Positions 1 to 7,134 are shown, counted from the stretch's first letter. The stretch: DNA of 8,644 nt from Candidatus Zixiibacteriota bacterium (GCA_030588275.1 JAUUYJ010000097.1:1-8644); one strand, 5' to 3'. A program made the numbers and translations. Notes: generated by a model not told the origin, from the sequence alone.

Positions 1-5
1 ATGAC

Positions 6-3000
6 ATGCAATTGGTAAAATCGACGACAATGATCAAGATCGGGCAGGCGTGTAGATTAAAAATTTTCTACCTTTTGATCGTAATTCTATTCGCTTTAGG
101 AATTCCAGAAGTACAGGCTGAACGAGCGACAGCTCCGGAAATGGAACAGGTTGCCGAAAATTGGCTTACCCAAATCGTAGGTGTTAACGGCAGTTGGGCA
201 GAATCATCTGATCCCAAAATAACCAGCCAGGAGGATGTCTTTGAAGATGGGGTTTTAATCGCCCGCTACTTTGAAATATCATCCGGCGGTTTTATTGTCG
301 TTCCAATTCTCAAGGAACTCCCACCGATTAAAGCGTATTCAGAAGAAGGACAACTGGATATGACCGCCAACGGTGGAATGGCCTTACTGCTTCGTCAGGT
401 TATTAAAGGTCGGCTCGACTTGTACATCGAAGCTTATGGAAATCTGGACGCTTCCCAACCTATGGGAGAACAGCCACTACTGAAAGTTGATAACCGCCAA
501 AGTTGGGACAAATATGCGATTGAACCAGCCTCCTTTACTCAGTTTGACAAGAGCGCCACAGCATCAATCGGACCGCTTCTGACATCAACTTGGCACCAGA
601 GTGCCCCATATAGCAATTTCTGTCCACCCGGCGACGGAGGAACCTGTCTGGTCGGATGTGTTGCCACCGCGGCGGCTCAAATCGCCAATTATCATCAATG
701 GCCACCGGCCGGTGAAGGAACCCATGAATATTTCTGGGGGGGGGATAACTCCTGCGATGGCTCATCTCCCGCGATGACCCTCTCGGTCGATTTTTCCGAT
801 CCGTATAATTACGACGGATCACCCGATGGAGTGGCCGAGTTATCGTATGAATTTGGGGTTGCTTATGACATGCAGTACGGTGTCTGTGGTTCCGGTGCAT
901 ACACAATGTATGGAGCGTATGTTTTTCCTGAATACTTCAGGTATGACCCCTCAGCTCTGGCAGTTTACCGTTCCAACTACAGTGCGTTTAGCTGGTTTGA
1001 GTTGATTAAGAGTAATCTCGATAAAAATCGACCGTTGCTTTACAGGATATATGGTCATGCCATCGTCTGTGATGGCTGGCGCGTCGTTTCCACTGAGAAT
1101 CAGTATCATTTCAATTACGGTTGGGGTGGATCACAAAATATATGGTACACCGTTGATGGGTTGTACTGTCCCTGGACCGGATGCGATCCGTCTGTAGAAG
1201 CGATGGTAATAAACATCATTCCGATGACTGGTGATCCCTGGCTGGGCTCGACCGTTTTGACCGATGACAATTTTGGTGATGGAGATGGTATCCCTGAAGG
1301 AGGCGAAACGATTGAGCTGGAACTGACCATAGCCAACTTCGGAGCGCAACTTATCAGCGACGTAACGCTGACGTTGTCGATCGACGATGCCAGCTTAACG
1401 ATTACCGACCCAACTTCCTATATTGGAACTATTGCCGCTAACGACTCAGCCAGTACCTCAGGCGATCTGATGGTATTTGAGATTCCGGTTGGTTATGAAT
1501 CTCGTCTGGATTCTTTCTTCATTGAGATTAGCTGGAACGGTGGGTCAATGATTGATACCTTGATTACCGAAAAAGCTATCGGACGAACCAAAATCCTGAT
1601 TGTTGATGATGATGACAATAACAGCCTCGAATCATATTATATCGACTGTATGGATAATTTCAGGGTCCCCTGCGAACTGTATATGGATGCCGCCTACAAT
1701 AGTCCCGACTCGACCTATATGAATGAATTTGATATAGTAATCTGGTTTACCGGTGACGAATCGTTTGCTCCGCTGAATTTTTCCGAACGGGAACATATCA
1801 AAGGATTTTTAAACTATGGTGGTAATCTCTTTCTAACCGGGCAAAACCTTGGCGCCTACCTGGCTTCCTACGATTCTGACCTGTTGACCAATTATCTTAA
1901 AGCAGATTACATCGGCCAGACCACAATACCGGCCCTACAGGCCGCCGCTGGAGCCCAGGTGATGCTGGCTGAAGACACTGTTGCCATTGTTGGAGGAGAC
2001 GGCGCATCAAATCAGACCAGTCCTAATTATATCGCTCCGATAAACGGCTCTGTTGCAGAGTGGCAATATCTGACAACCAATAATTATGGCGGTATCTCTT
2101 ACTCAGGTGGTGACTACAATTTAATGTTTATGGCCTTTGGTTTTGAGGCGATTAAATCTGATGATTCTCGTTTCTCAAGCCGTGATACGGTTATGAGACG
2201 AATTATCGACTTCTTTAACTACCAACAACCGAACGGCTACCCTCAGGCCAGCAATCTTACGGTTACTCCCGGAAATTCTGCTTGCATGGTTGACCACACA
2301 CCATTATTGGGTTGGAGTTATTCTGACCCGGAGGCGATCCCTCAAGCCGGCTTCCAGGTTCAGGTAACGGATGACCCGTACTGGGGTCAGGTAACAATGT
2401 GGGATTCGGAGTCGATGACAGGTTCACAGCAGGATATTACATATTCCGGATTAGAATTAATCGACGGTGTAACATATGATATCAGAGTGCGCGTTTTCGA
2501 CGGTAGCTTATGGTCTTCCTGGAGCCACGGCGAATTCCATATGAACTCAGTTCCGACCGGAGTTTCCGCTATGAGCCCTTCTGAGATGGCCGGGGTTGGA
2601 GATAATTATCCGGACTTGAGTCATCTTGATGCTGAAGATGTCGAAGGGAATAACCTCCTGTACAATTATGAGCTGTTTGATGCCCTGGATATGGGTAACC
2701 TGATTGCCTCAGCTTACAATCAACCGGATGATTTGGGACCGGAGTCGAGTTGGAAGGTTGACCAATTCCTGACAGAAGATGCCGTTTTTTACTGGCGTGT
2801 TCGGGCCGATGATGAATATGAAAGCGGTATCTGGGGCGAACTGGCCCAATTCTGGGTTAACGGAACCAACCAAACTCCCCAACAGTTTGACCTGTCCCTC
2901 CCCCCGGACGGCTCCGGAATATCTGATGGAGATTTAACCTTTGAGTGGCATCCCTCAAGTGATGCCGATCCTTATGACCAGTGTACATATACTCTCAGGA

Positions 3001-3374
3001 TCGCTGACAACCCCTCCTTCCTGAATCAGACCAGTTATCCAGGGTTGACCGATAGTTTCTATACCGCCACGACCGCTTTTGATTTTGCCACAACCTATTA
3101 CTGGAAGGTGACGGCATACGATCTGTTTGGCGGTCAGCAGGAATGTGACGCACAATTTTCGTTCGCAACCGTGCAACGGGGTGATGCCAACAGTGATTTA
3201 TCTATCAACGTCGCCGATGCCGTTTTTCTAATTAGCTTTGTTTTCAAAGGTGGCCCTGGCCCTGATCCATTGATAGCTGGTGATGCCAATTGCGACAATA
3301 ATCCGAACGTTGGGGATGCTGTCTACATTATTAATTTTGTCTTTAAAAACGGACCTGCTCCCGGTTGCAATTGA
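6..3374 (+). CDS. Secreted C10 family (streptopain-like) cysteine protease with C-terminal dockerin
   Basis: This is a 1122-residue secreted protease. A signal peptide (hydrophobic core about 20-33, VQA cleavage after 38) precedes a Spi/streptopain-type inhibitory propeptide (about 39-150, with GGFIVVP and LPPIKAYSEE). The C10 domain spans about 185-408. The likely nucleophile is C218 in GCVATAAAQ, the base is H351 in GHAIVCDGW, and W373 lies in the GWGG motif. Extra cysteines suggest disulfides. Next come a CARDB-like beta domain (about 410-525) and an amidotransferase-like alpha/beta domain (529-738, strand ILIVDDDD). That domain's elbow reads FLTGQNLG without a cysteine, so it is probably non-catalytic. 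Three Fn3-like modules (about 740-848, 849-954, 955-1057) and a two-loop dockerin (1058-1122) follow. The start is uncertain: the frame is open to the window edge, no ribosome site is visible, and Met9 (ATG at 30) would give a more usual signal peptide. Protease identity is well supported; its substrate is unknown. Confidence 0.9.
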   Translation: MQLVKSTTMIKIGQACRLKIFYLLIVILFALGIPEVQAERATAPEMEQVAENWLTQIVGVNGSWAESSDPKITSQEDVFEDGVLIARYFEISSGGFIVVPILKELPPIKAYSEEGQLDMTANGGMALLLRQVIKGRLDLYIEAYGNLDASQPMGEQPLLKVDNRQSWDKYAIEPASFTQFDKSATASIGPLLTSTWHQSAPYSNFCPPGDGGTCLVGCVATAAAQIANYHQWPPAGEGTHEYFWGGDNSCDGSSPAMTLSVDFSDPYNYDGSPDGVAELSYEFGVAYDMQYGVCGSGAYTMYGAYVFPEYFRYDPSALAVYRSNYSAFSWFELIKSNLDKNRPLLYRIYGHAIVCDGWRVVSTENQYHFNYGWGGSQNIWYTVDGLYCPWTGCDPSVEAMVINIIPMTGDPWLGSTVLTDDNFGDGDGIPEGGETIELELTIANFGAQLISDVTLTLSIDDASLTITDPTSYIGTIAANDSASTSGDLMVFEIPVGYESRLDSFFIEISWNGGSMIDTLITEKAIGRTKILIVDDDDNNSLESYYIDCMDNFRVPCELYMDAAYNSPDSTYMNEFDIVIWFTGDESFAPLNFSEREHIKGFLNYGGNLFLTGQNLGAYLASYDSDLLTNYLKADYIGQTTIPALQAAAGAQVMLAEDTVAIVGGDGASNQTSPNYIAPINGSVAEWQYLTTNNYGGISYSGGDYNLMFMAFGFEAIKSDDSRFSSRDTVMRRIIDFFNYQQPNGYPQASNLTVTPGNSACMVDHTPLLGWSYSDPEAIPQAGFQVQVTDDPYWGQVTMWDSESMTGSQQDITYSGLELIDGVTYDIRVRVFDGSLWSSWSHGEFHMNSVPTGVSAMSPSEMAGVGDNYPDLSHLDAEDVEGNNLLYNYELFDALDMGNLIASAYNQPDDLGPESSWKVDQFLTEDAVFYWRVRADDEYESGIWGELAQFWVNGTNQTPQQFDLSLPPDGSGISDGDLTFEWHPSSDADPYDQCTYTLRIADNPSFLNQTSYPGLTDSFYTATTAFDFATTYYWKVTAYDLFGGQQECDAQFSFATVQRGDANSDLSINVADAVFLISFVFKGGPGPDPLIAGDANCDNNPNVGDAVYIINFVFKNGPAPGCN
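736..744 (+). repeat. Nine-G homopolymer tract inside the C10 protease domain
   Basis: Nine consecutive G residues encode the end of Trp, two Gly and the first base of Asp, between the codons of catalytic C218 and H351. As written the frame is intact. Tracts of this kind are prone to slippage, either in the cell (phase variation) or during sequencing. Confidence 0.9.
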
Positions 3375-3395
3375 TACCCGGCACCAATTTTCCGA

Positions 3396-3426
3396 CCGAG
3401 GGTTACTATTGCAACCCTCGGTTTTT
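3396..3426 (+). terminator. Rho-independent terminator of the C10 protease gene
   Basis: A perfect 9-bp stem (CCGAGGGTT pairing with AACCCTCGG), an 8-nt loop and a run of five T residues lie 21 nt after the TGA stop. Its position supports TGA as a genuine stop codon in this genome, which matters for reading the next gene. Confidence 0.9.
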
Positions 3427-3475
3427 ATAAATGTATTGCTTTTCTTAGCGAAGACGATCAGTTCTCCTCATTGCG

Positions 3476-3481
3476 AAAGGA
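3476..3481 (+). promoter_or_regulatory. Ribosome binding site of the head-repeat/S74 surface protein gene
   Basis: AAAGGA lies 6 nt before the ATG at 3488. It supports this start, which is followed at once by a good signal peptide. No convincing promoter hexamers are seen in the 61-nt gap after the upstream terminator. Confidence 0.6.
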
Positions 3482-3487
3482 CCAGAT

Positions 3488-4258
3488 ATGGCATGGCCTA
3501 AAAAGCTCCCCGCCTTATCCGCCGTTCTATTGATGTTGGTGGTTGTTACTATCGGCCAGTCGGCAGAATTAACCAGTTATCAAGGACGAATCTTTGACGA
3601 TTCCGGTAAACCGATTGAGGGACCGGTAACGCTAACAATTTCCCTATATGATGATTCTCTGGCCGGAAATATTGTCTGGACCGACCAGTATCCGGCCGTT
3701 CCAATCAACGATGGTCTGTTTTGTGTCAACCTGTCATTTGACGGACAAGCGGTCGAATTTAACCGGATTGCCAACCTGTTTATGGGACTTTCAATTGATG
3801 GTTCTGAAGAGCTAACTCCCCGAACAAGGATCATTGCAACCCCCTTGTCACTCCGAACCGCGACCATCGAGGGAGCTACCGGGGGTGAGATATTGGGTGA
3901 TGTTGCTATTACCGATGGCCTGACAGTTGGCCCCAATCATACGAATACCGGTAAACATTCTTTTGTCGCCGGTTCAGACAATTATGCCACCTTCGATTAC
4001 GCCACCGTTTCGGGGGGCAAAGGAAATTCGGCCATCGAATATATGGCTGTTGTCGGAGGCGGTTATGGGAATACCGCCAATGCCCCGTATGCCACAGTTG
4101 GAGGCGGAGAGAATAACGTCGCCGGAGGGGTTTATGCCACAGTTCCGGGAGGGATATTAAATTACGCCAGCGGTGAATATTCAATTGCGATGGGGAATCG
4201 GGCCAAGGCGTTACACGATGGCTCGGTCATTATCGTGGCTAATTTCTGCCCGCTCTGA
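3488..4258 (+). CDS. N-terminal part of a secreted YadA-head-like surface protein, ended by an in-frame TGA
   Basis: A signal peptide (QSA cleavage after residue 26) leads into a beta-rich domain, about 27-128. It has the pattern YQGRIFDDSGKPI, then IVWTDQY, DGLFCVNL and LTPRTRI, typical of large secreted proteins of uncultured FCB bacteria. From about 159 to 245 there are YadA-like head repeats of roughly 14-16 residues (YATVSGG, MAVVGGG, YATVGGG, YATVPGG, YSIAMGN), which normally build a left-handed beta-roll in a trimeric fibre. The frame then meets TGA at 4256-4258 after FCPL. The following 531 nt stay in the same frame and encode the expected next part, so 3488-4789 is best read as one ancestral 434-codon gene. 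If the TGA stops translation, the product is 256 residues and lacks its trimerisation/chaperone end. Function is inferred to be surface structure or adhesion. Confidence 0.78.
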   Translation: MAWPKKLPALSAVLLMLVVVTIGQSAELTSYQGRIFDDSGKPIEGPVTLTISLYDDSLAGNIVWTDQYPAVPINDGLFCVNLSFDGQAVEFNRIANLFMGLSIDGSEELTPRTRIIATPLSLRTATIEGATGGEILGDVAITDGLTVGPNHTNTGKHSFVAGSDNYATFDYATVSGGKGNSAIEYMAVVGGGYGNTANAPYATVGGGENNVAGGVYATVPGGILNYASGEYSIAMGNRAKALHDGSVIIVANFCPL

Positions 4259-4286
4259 GCGGACGAAACCAGCACCGGTGGTGCTG
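4256..4286 (+). other. In-frame TGA followed by a bSECIS-like hairpin
   Basis: The TGA (4256-4258) interrupts one continuous reading frame. Downstream, 4270-4286 folds as a perfect 7-bp stem, CAGCACC with GGTGCTG, closed by the loop GGT. The loop begins with G, and 18 nt lie between the TGA and that G. Published descriptions of bacterial SECIS elements, as I recall them, ask for a small apical loop with an early G about 16-37 nt from the UGA, so the geometry fits. The residue three before the TGA is Cys, giving a C-P-L-U pattern if read as selenocysteine. Against this, the protein is a structural fibre type with no known redox role, and the hairpin lies in a Gly/Ser coding stretch. A nonsense mutation (for example from TGG or CGA) or a sequencing error is the simpler reading. 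Confidence 0.4.
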
Positions 4287-4291
4287 AACAG

Positions 4292-4789
4292 ATGGTCTTT
4301 CGAGCTGACGGTGGAATGTATATAACCAATCAACTGGGGACCGCTCCATATGATTCTTTACTTTTAATTAACACTGTAACTGGTGCCTACCTAGATGCTT
4401 CTGGCATGTGGGTCAATGCCTCGTCAAAGAATGACAAAGAGAATATTATGGCCGTTGACGGACGCGATATACTCGAAAAGCTGGCCCTGTTACCAATTTC
4501 AAAGTGGCAAAACAGCCGAGATAAATCGGACCGAGGACATATTGGTCCAAGCGGAGAGGATTTTGGCCGAATCTTTGAGCTGGGTCGGGATAACCACTCA
4601 ATCGCAACCGGCGATCCATCCGGAATCGCTTTGGCAGCGATCCAGGAACTTTACCGCTTTCAGAAAATGAACGAAGCAAAGAGTGAGAAGATCGCACAGC
4701 TTGACCAAAAAGTTTCTGATCTGGATAATGAGATTCGGCAATTGAGAATCCTTCTGGATCGACTCCTTGCGGATCAGGGAGAAAAGTAG
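4292..4789 (+). CDS. C-terminal S74-type chaperone and coiled-coil part of the same surface protein, downstream of the TGA
   Basis: This segment continues the frame of the 3488 gene after the TGA, and the in-frame coding actually resumes at 4259. It holds a connector (VFRADGGMYITN, then NTVTGAYL), then an intramolecular-chaperone (peptidase S74-like) region. In SSKNDKENI, S44 and K49 (counted from the ATG at 4292) keep the Ser-x4-Lys spacing of the autocleavage dyad in endosialidase-type chaperones. HIGPSGEDFGRIF and GIALAAIQELYR are also typical. Residues about 120-160 form a heptad coiled coil, which fits trimerisation. The ATG at 4292 has no good Shine-Dalgarno site, so independent translation is doubtful unless it restarts after the TGA 33 nt upstream. 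The domain is intact with no further lesions, so the interruption is recent, an error, or decoded. It may be only the 3' half of a pseudogene. Confidence 0.65.
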   Translation: MVFRADGGMYITNQLGTAPYDSLLLINTVTGAYLDASGMWVNASSKNDKENIMAVDGRDILEKLALLPISKWQNSRDKSDRGHIGPSGEDFGRIFELGRDNHSIATGDPSGIALAAIQELYRFQKMNEAKSEKIAQLDQKVSDLDNEIRQLRILLDRLLADQGEK

Positions 4790-4794
4790 AATAG

Positions 4795-4820
4795 GGCAAA
4801 ATAATTGTATTATTTGTGCC
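4795..4820 (+). terminator. Possible weak terminator hairpin after the S74 surface protein gene
   Basis: GGCAAAATAA (4795-4804) pairs with TTATTTGTGCC (4810-4820), leaving one bulged base and a 5-nt loop, and TTTCATAT follows. The stem is mostly A-T and the T-tract is short. The same bases overlap an element conserved upstream of the next two genes, so the hairpin may be incidental to a promoter. Confidence 0.3.
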
Positions 4821-4836
4821 TTTCATATATCTTAAA
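4798..4836 (+). promoter_or_regulatory. Conserved upstream element, candidate promoter of the first type-3-repeat gene
   Basis: The stretch AAAATAAT, TGTATTATT, CCT and TATCTTAAA recurs before the paralogue at 7094-7134, with a 3-nt and a 1-nt length difference. TATTAT (4808-4813) matches the position of TATAAT in the other copy and could be a -10 box. No convincing -35 box is visible. The element ends 76 nt before the ATG at 4913. Confidence 0.4.
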
Positions 4837-4900
4837 GGTATGGTGAGTTGCGACCAGGATTGCGGTCGTAGCAGATTTGATGCAAACCGTGCGCTTCATT

Positions 4901-4906
4901 GGAGGA
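4901..4906 (+). promoter_or_regulatory. Shine-Dalgarno site that fixes the start at 4913
   Basis: GGAGGA lies 6 nt before the ATG at 4913. In-frame upstream starts (TTG at 4877, ATG at 4880) have no such site, and they would add polar residues before the signal peptide. The 4913 start is therefore preferred. Confidence 0.85.
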
Positions 4907-4912
4907 AGAGTC

Positions 4913-7027
4913 ATGAGATTAGTTTTGATCCTTATAACTGCCTTTTTAATTATTGCTCCCGCCGCTCAGGCCGCGAATCGAGTTTTTGTTGATATCGGTA
5001 TTGATGGCCAATCGGCACCGGTTGAGACATTGACTCCGGGAGAAAATTATGTTGTTAGATTTTGGCTGGAAAATGATATCATTCTGGGAGGGATGTCACT
5101 TGGTTTTGAATTTGCCTCCTCAGACGGGGCCAGCTGGACTTGGGATTCACAAGACTTTGGTTATGGCCCGAATGGTCCCAGCTCAGGTGGTCAGTATATT
5201 ACGGTAGTTCCCAATAGCCGAATGGACCCGCCCGAAAACGCCTGGGATATGACCAATCTGCTGGTTACCGAAAAGGATCTGGATAATCTTGCCCCGGACA
5301 CTTTACTCTTGGGTGGGGTGGCTCTCTTCAAGGGGCTCAACCCCGGTCCGATGGAGCATATGATGTCGCTCCATTTGACAGCCGACAATCCGGGAACGAT
5401 CTGTATTAATTTAGCAGTCGTTGGAGCCGGTGGACCGTTTGTATTTGTCAATGCCAGTGGTACCGCTTTCCCACCGGAATTTGACTATCCGATTTGCATT
5501 GATATTGCCGCTCCATGTTTTGATACGGATGGAGACGGTTATGGCGATCCCGATCATCCCGAAAACGAATGTCCCGATGATAACTGTCCCTCGATTTTTA
5601 ATGAAGATCAGGCTGATGCCGATGGTGATGGAATCGGTGACGTTTGCGATGAGTGTACCGATACCGATGGTGACGGTTACGGCGATCCCGGATTCCCGGC
5701 CAACAGTTGCCCGGTTGATAACTGTCCTGAGATTTATAATCCAAATCAAGCCGATACCGATGGTGATGGTCTTGGAGCGTTATGCGACAACTGTCCCGAC
5801 GTTGCCAATGTTAACCAAACTGATGGGGATGATGATTCAGTCGGCGACGCTTGCGACAACTGCCCGGATATCTCCAATCTGAATCAGGCTGATGGTGATA
5901 ACGACAATACTGGCGACCTGTGTGATAACTGTCCCGACCTAGCTAATGTCGATCAGGCGGACGGAGATAATGATACGGTTGGTGACGCCTGCGACAACTG
6001 CCCCGATCTGGCCAACCTGAATCAGGCTGACGGTGATAGTGACAATACCGGCGACCTGTGTGATAACTGTCCCGACCTGGCTAATGTCGATCAGGCGGAC
6101 GGTGATAACGATACGGTTGGTGACGCCTGCGACAACTGCCCCGATCTAGCCAACCTGAACCAGGCCGATAGTGATAATGATTCGGTAGGTGATTTGTGTG
6201 ATAATTGCCCCGATGTTCCAAACCTTACGCAGGCTGACTTTGATCAGGATGGCTACGGCAACCAATGTGATAATTGTCCGGAAATTGCCAATAGTGATCA
6301 GGCGGACCGGGATAACGATGGGATTGGCGATATGTGCGATTCCTGCCCCGACGACCCGTCTAATGATATAGATGGTGACGGAATTTGTGGCGACATCGAT
6401 AACTGTCCTCTGGTTTACAATCCAGGTCAAGAAGATGAAGACCAAAATGGAGTCGGCGACGCTTGCGATAGCGACGCTTTGGCCCGGATAATAATGGACC
6501 GGGATACAGTTTTTGCCTACATGGCTTTCTCCATTGATCCCGAAATTTTGAGCTTCTATGTTGGAGATTTTGCCGGCAATTATACGGCCAGCTCCGTCCT
6601 GCTGGGCTCCATGAGCATTAATGGAATGACTCCGGAGAATGCTGAAGTTATCGCCGGTCATCCTAATTTCACCGGCGAAGTCATTCAGGTTGACCTGATC
6701 GTTCGCGATTTTATCCAATCGTATCCTCTTTGGTGGGGTACCGAAACGGGTAATTTCCTCGCTTCGATTGAATTGAGCGATGCCACAATTTTTGAAACGG
6801 GTGGCGGTTTTATTGCCCGTGGACATAGATCAGGCGACGTCAATCGGGATGGATTGGTGAATGTCGGCGATGCTGTTTTCATGGTTAGTGCCGTTTTTAG
6901 AAAGGGCCCAGCCCCTCAGCCGATAGAAGTCGCCGACGTCGATTGGAGCGGTAGCTTTAATGTTGGTGACATCGTTTATATGATTGGCTATCTGTTCCGA
7001 GGCGGTCAGGCTCCAATTCATCAGTAA
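4913..7027 (+). CDS. Secreted thrombospondin type-3 repeat protein with C-terminal dockerin
   Basis: This is a 704-residue protein starting at the ATG fixed by GGAGGA. The signal peptide ends AQA after residue 20. Residues 21-200 form a beta-rich domain I cannot name, with landmarks LENDIILGG, GGQYITVVP, SRMDPPENAWDMT and PMEHMMSLH; the downstream paralogue shares them. Residues 204-520 are thrombospondin type-3 repeats (CDNCPD, NxxQADxDxDxxGD), expected to bind many calcium ions and fold as a wire-like, disulfide-stapled stalk. A second beta domain (about 521-638, starting RIIMDRDTVFAYMAF) precedes the dockerin (about 640-704). The first dockerin loop, DVNRDGLVNVGD, is canonical. The second, DVDWSGSFNVGD, has Ser at ligand position 5. 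The protein probably sits on the cell surface as a calcium-dependent spacer or binding protein; its ligand is unknown. A strong terminator follows, so it is likely a single-gene transcript. Confidence 0.88.
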   Translation: MRLVLILITAFLIIAPAAQAANRVFVDIGIDGQSAPVETLTPGENYVVRFWLENDIILGGMSLGFEFASSDGASWTWDSQDFGYGPNGPSSGGQYITVVPNSRMDPPENAWDMTNLLVTEKDLDNLAPDTLLLGGVALFKGLNPGPMEHMMSLHLTADNPGTICINLAVVGAGGPFVFVNASGTAFPPEFDYPICIDIAAPCFDTDGDGYGDPDHPENECPDDNCPSIFNEDQADADGDGIGDVCDECTDTDGDGYGDPGFPANSCPVDNCPEIYNPNQADTDGDGLGALCDNCPDVANVNQTDGDDDSVGDACDNCPDISNLNQADGDNDNTGDLCDNCPDLANVDQADGDNDTVGDACDNCPDLANLNQADGDSDNTGDLCDNCPDLANVDQADGDNDTVGDACDNCPDLANLNQADSDNDSVGDLCDNCPDVPNLTQADFDQDGYGNQCDNCPEIANSDQADRDNDGIGDMCDSCPDDPSNDIDGDGICGDIDNCPLVYNPGQEDEDQNGVGDACDSDALARIIMDRDTVFAYMAFSIDPEILSFYVGDFAGNYTASSVLLGSMSINGMTPENAEVIAGHPNFTGEVIQVDLIVRDFIQSYPLWWGTETGNFLASIELSDATIFETGGGFIARGHRSGDVNRDGLVNVGDAVFMVSAVFRKGPAPQPIEVADVDWSGSFNVGDIVYMIGYLFRGGQAPIHQ
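5522..6470 (+). repeat. Thrombospondin type-3 repeat array with 69-nt units and a 138-nt duplication
   Basis: This is coding tandem repeat DNA. The core units are 23 codons (69 nt), each beginning at a CDNCPD motif. They alternate between two unit types, giving a 46-codon (138-nt) higher-order period, with unit starts at 5852, 5990 and 6128. Comparing 5915-6031 with 6053-6169, I count 7 differences in 117 nt (about 94% identity). The outer units are much more diverged. Confidence 0.9.
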
Positions 7028-7046
7028 TATCTATTAATTTTACAAG

Positions 7047-7076
7047 GCGGGTCGATCATTTCGGCCCGCTTTTTTT
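7047..7076 (+). terminator. Rho-independent terminator of the first type-3-repeat gene
   Basis: GCGGGTCGA (7047-7055) pairs with TCGGCCCGC (7061-7069) through 9 bp including one G-T wobble, with a 5-nt loop and a run of seven T residues. It starts 19 nt after the TAA stop and should separate the two paralogues into distinct transcripts. Confidence 0.92.
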
Positions 7077-7093
7077 GGCATTAATAGAGATGA

Positions 7094-7134
7094 AAAATAA
7101 TCGTTGTATAATTCGTCCCTGTTTGTATCTTAAA
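7094..7134 (+). promoter_or_regulatory. Conserved upstream element, candidate promoter of the second type-3-repeat gene
   Basis: This copy matches 4798-4836: AAAATAAT, TGTATAATT, CCT and TATCTTAAA in the same order. TATAAT at 7107-7112 is a consensus -10 box, but no good -35 box is seen at 16-18 nt. The element ends 74 nt before the ATG at 7209, compared with 76 nt in the other gene. It follows the terminator directly, where a promoter for this gene is expected. Confidence 0.45.

Noticed and set aside
535..906. A 123-codon open frame on the - strand inside the protease gene
   Set aside because: Its Arg/His-rich composition is typical of a reverse-strand shadow. It overlaps the highly conserved C10 active-site region on the other strand.
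3177..3371. A cellulosome or scaffoldin locus
   Set aside because: No glycoside hydrolase, carbohydrate-binding module or recognisable scaffoldin is present. The dockerins sit on a protease and on a calcium-stalk protein.
3372..3374. A recoded genetic code in which TGA is a sense codon
   Set aside because: The protease ends naturally at TGA just after its dockerin, and a strong terminator follows within 21 nt. TGA therefore acts as stop here, and only the TGA at 4256 is anomalous.
5522..6470. A CRISPR-like regular repeat pattern
   Set aside because: The 69-nt units are contiguous and fully coding, with no unique spacers. They are thrombospondin type-3 repeats.
6146..6826. A 226-codon open frame on the - strand across the type-3 repeat array
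   Set aside because: It mirrors the repetitive Asp/Gly/Cys codons of the real gene, has low-complexity Ile/Val/Thr composition, no domain, no ribosome site and covers parts of two unrelated domains.
7075..7112. A full sigma-70 promoter TTGGCA ... TATAAT
   Set aside because: The spacing is 26 nt, far from 16-18, and the TTGGCA overlaps the terminator T-tract. Only the -10 match is retained.
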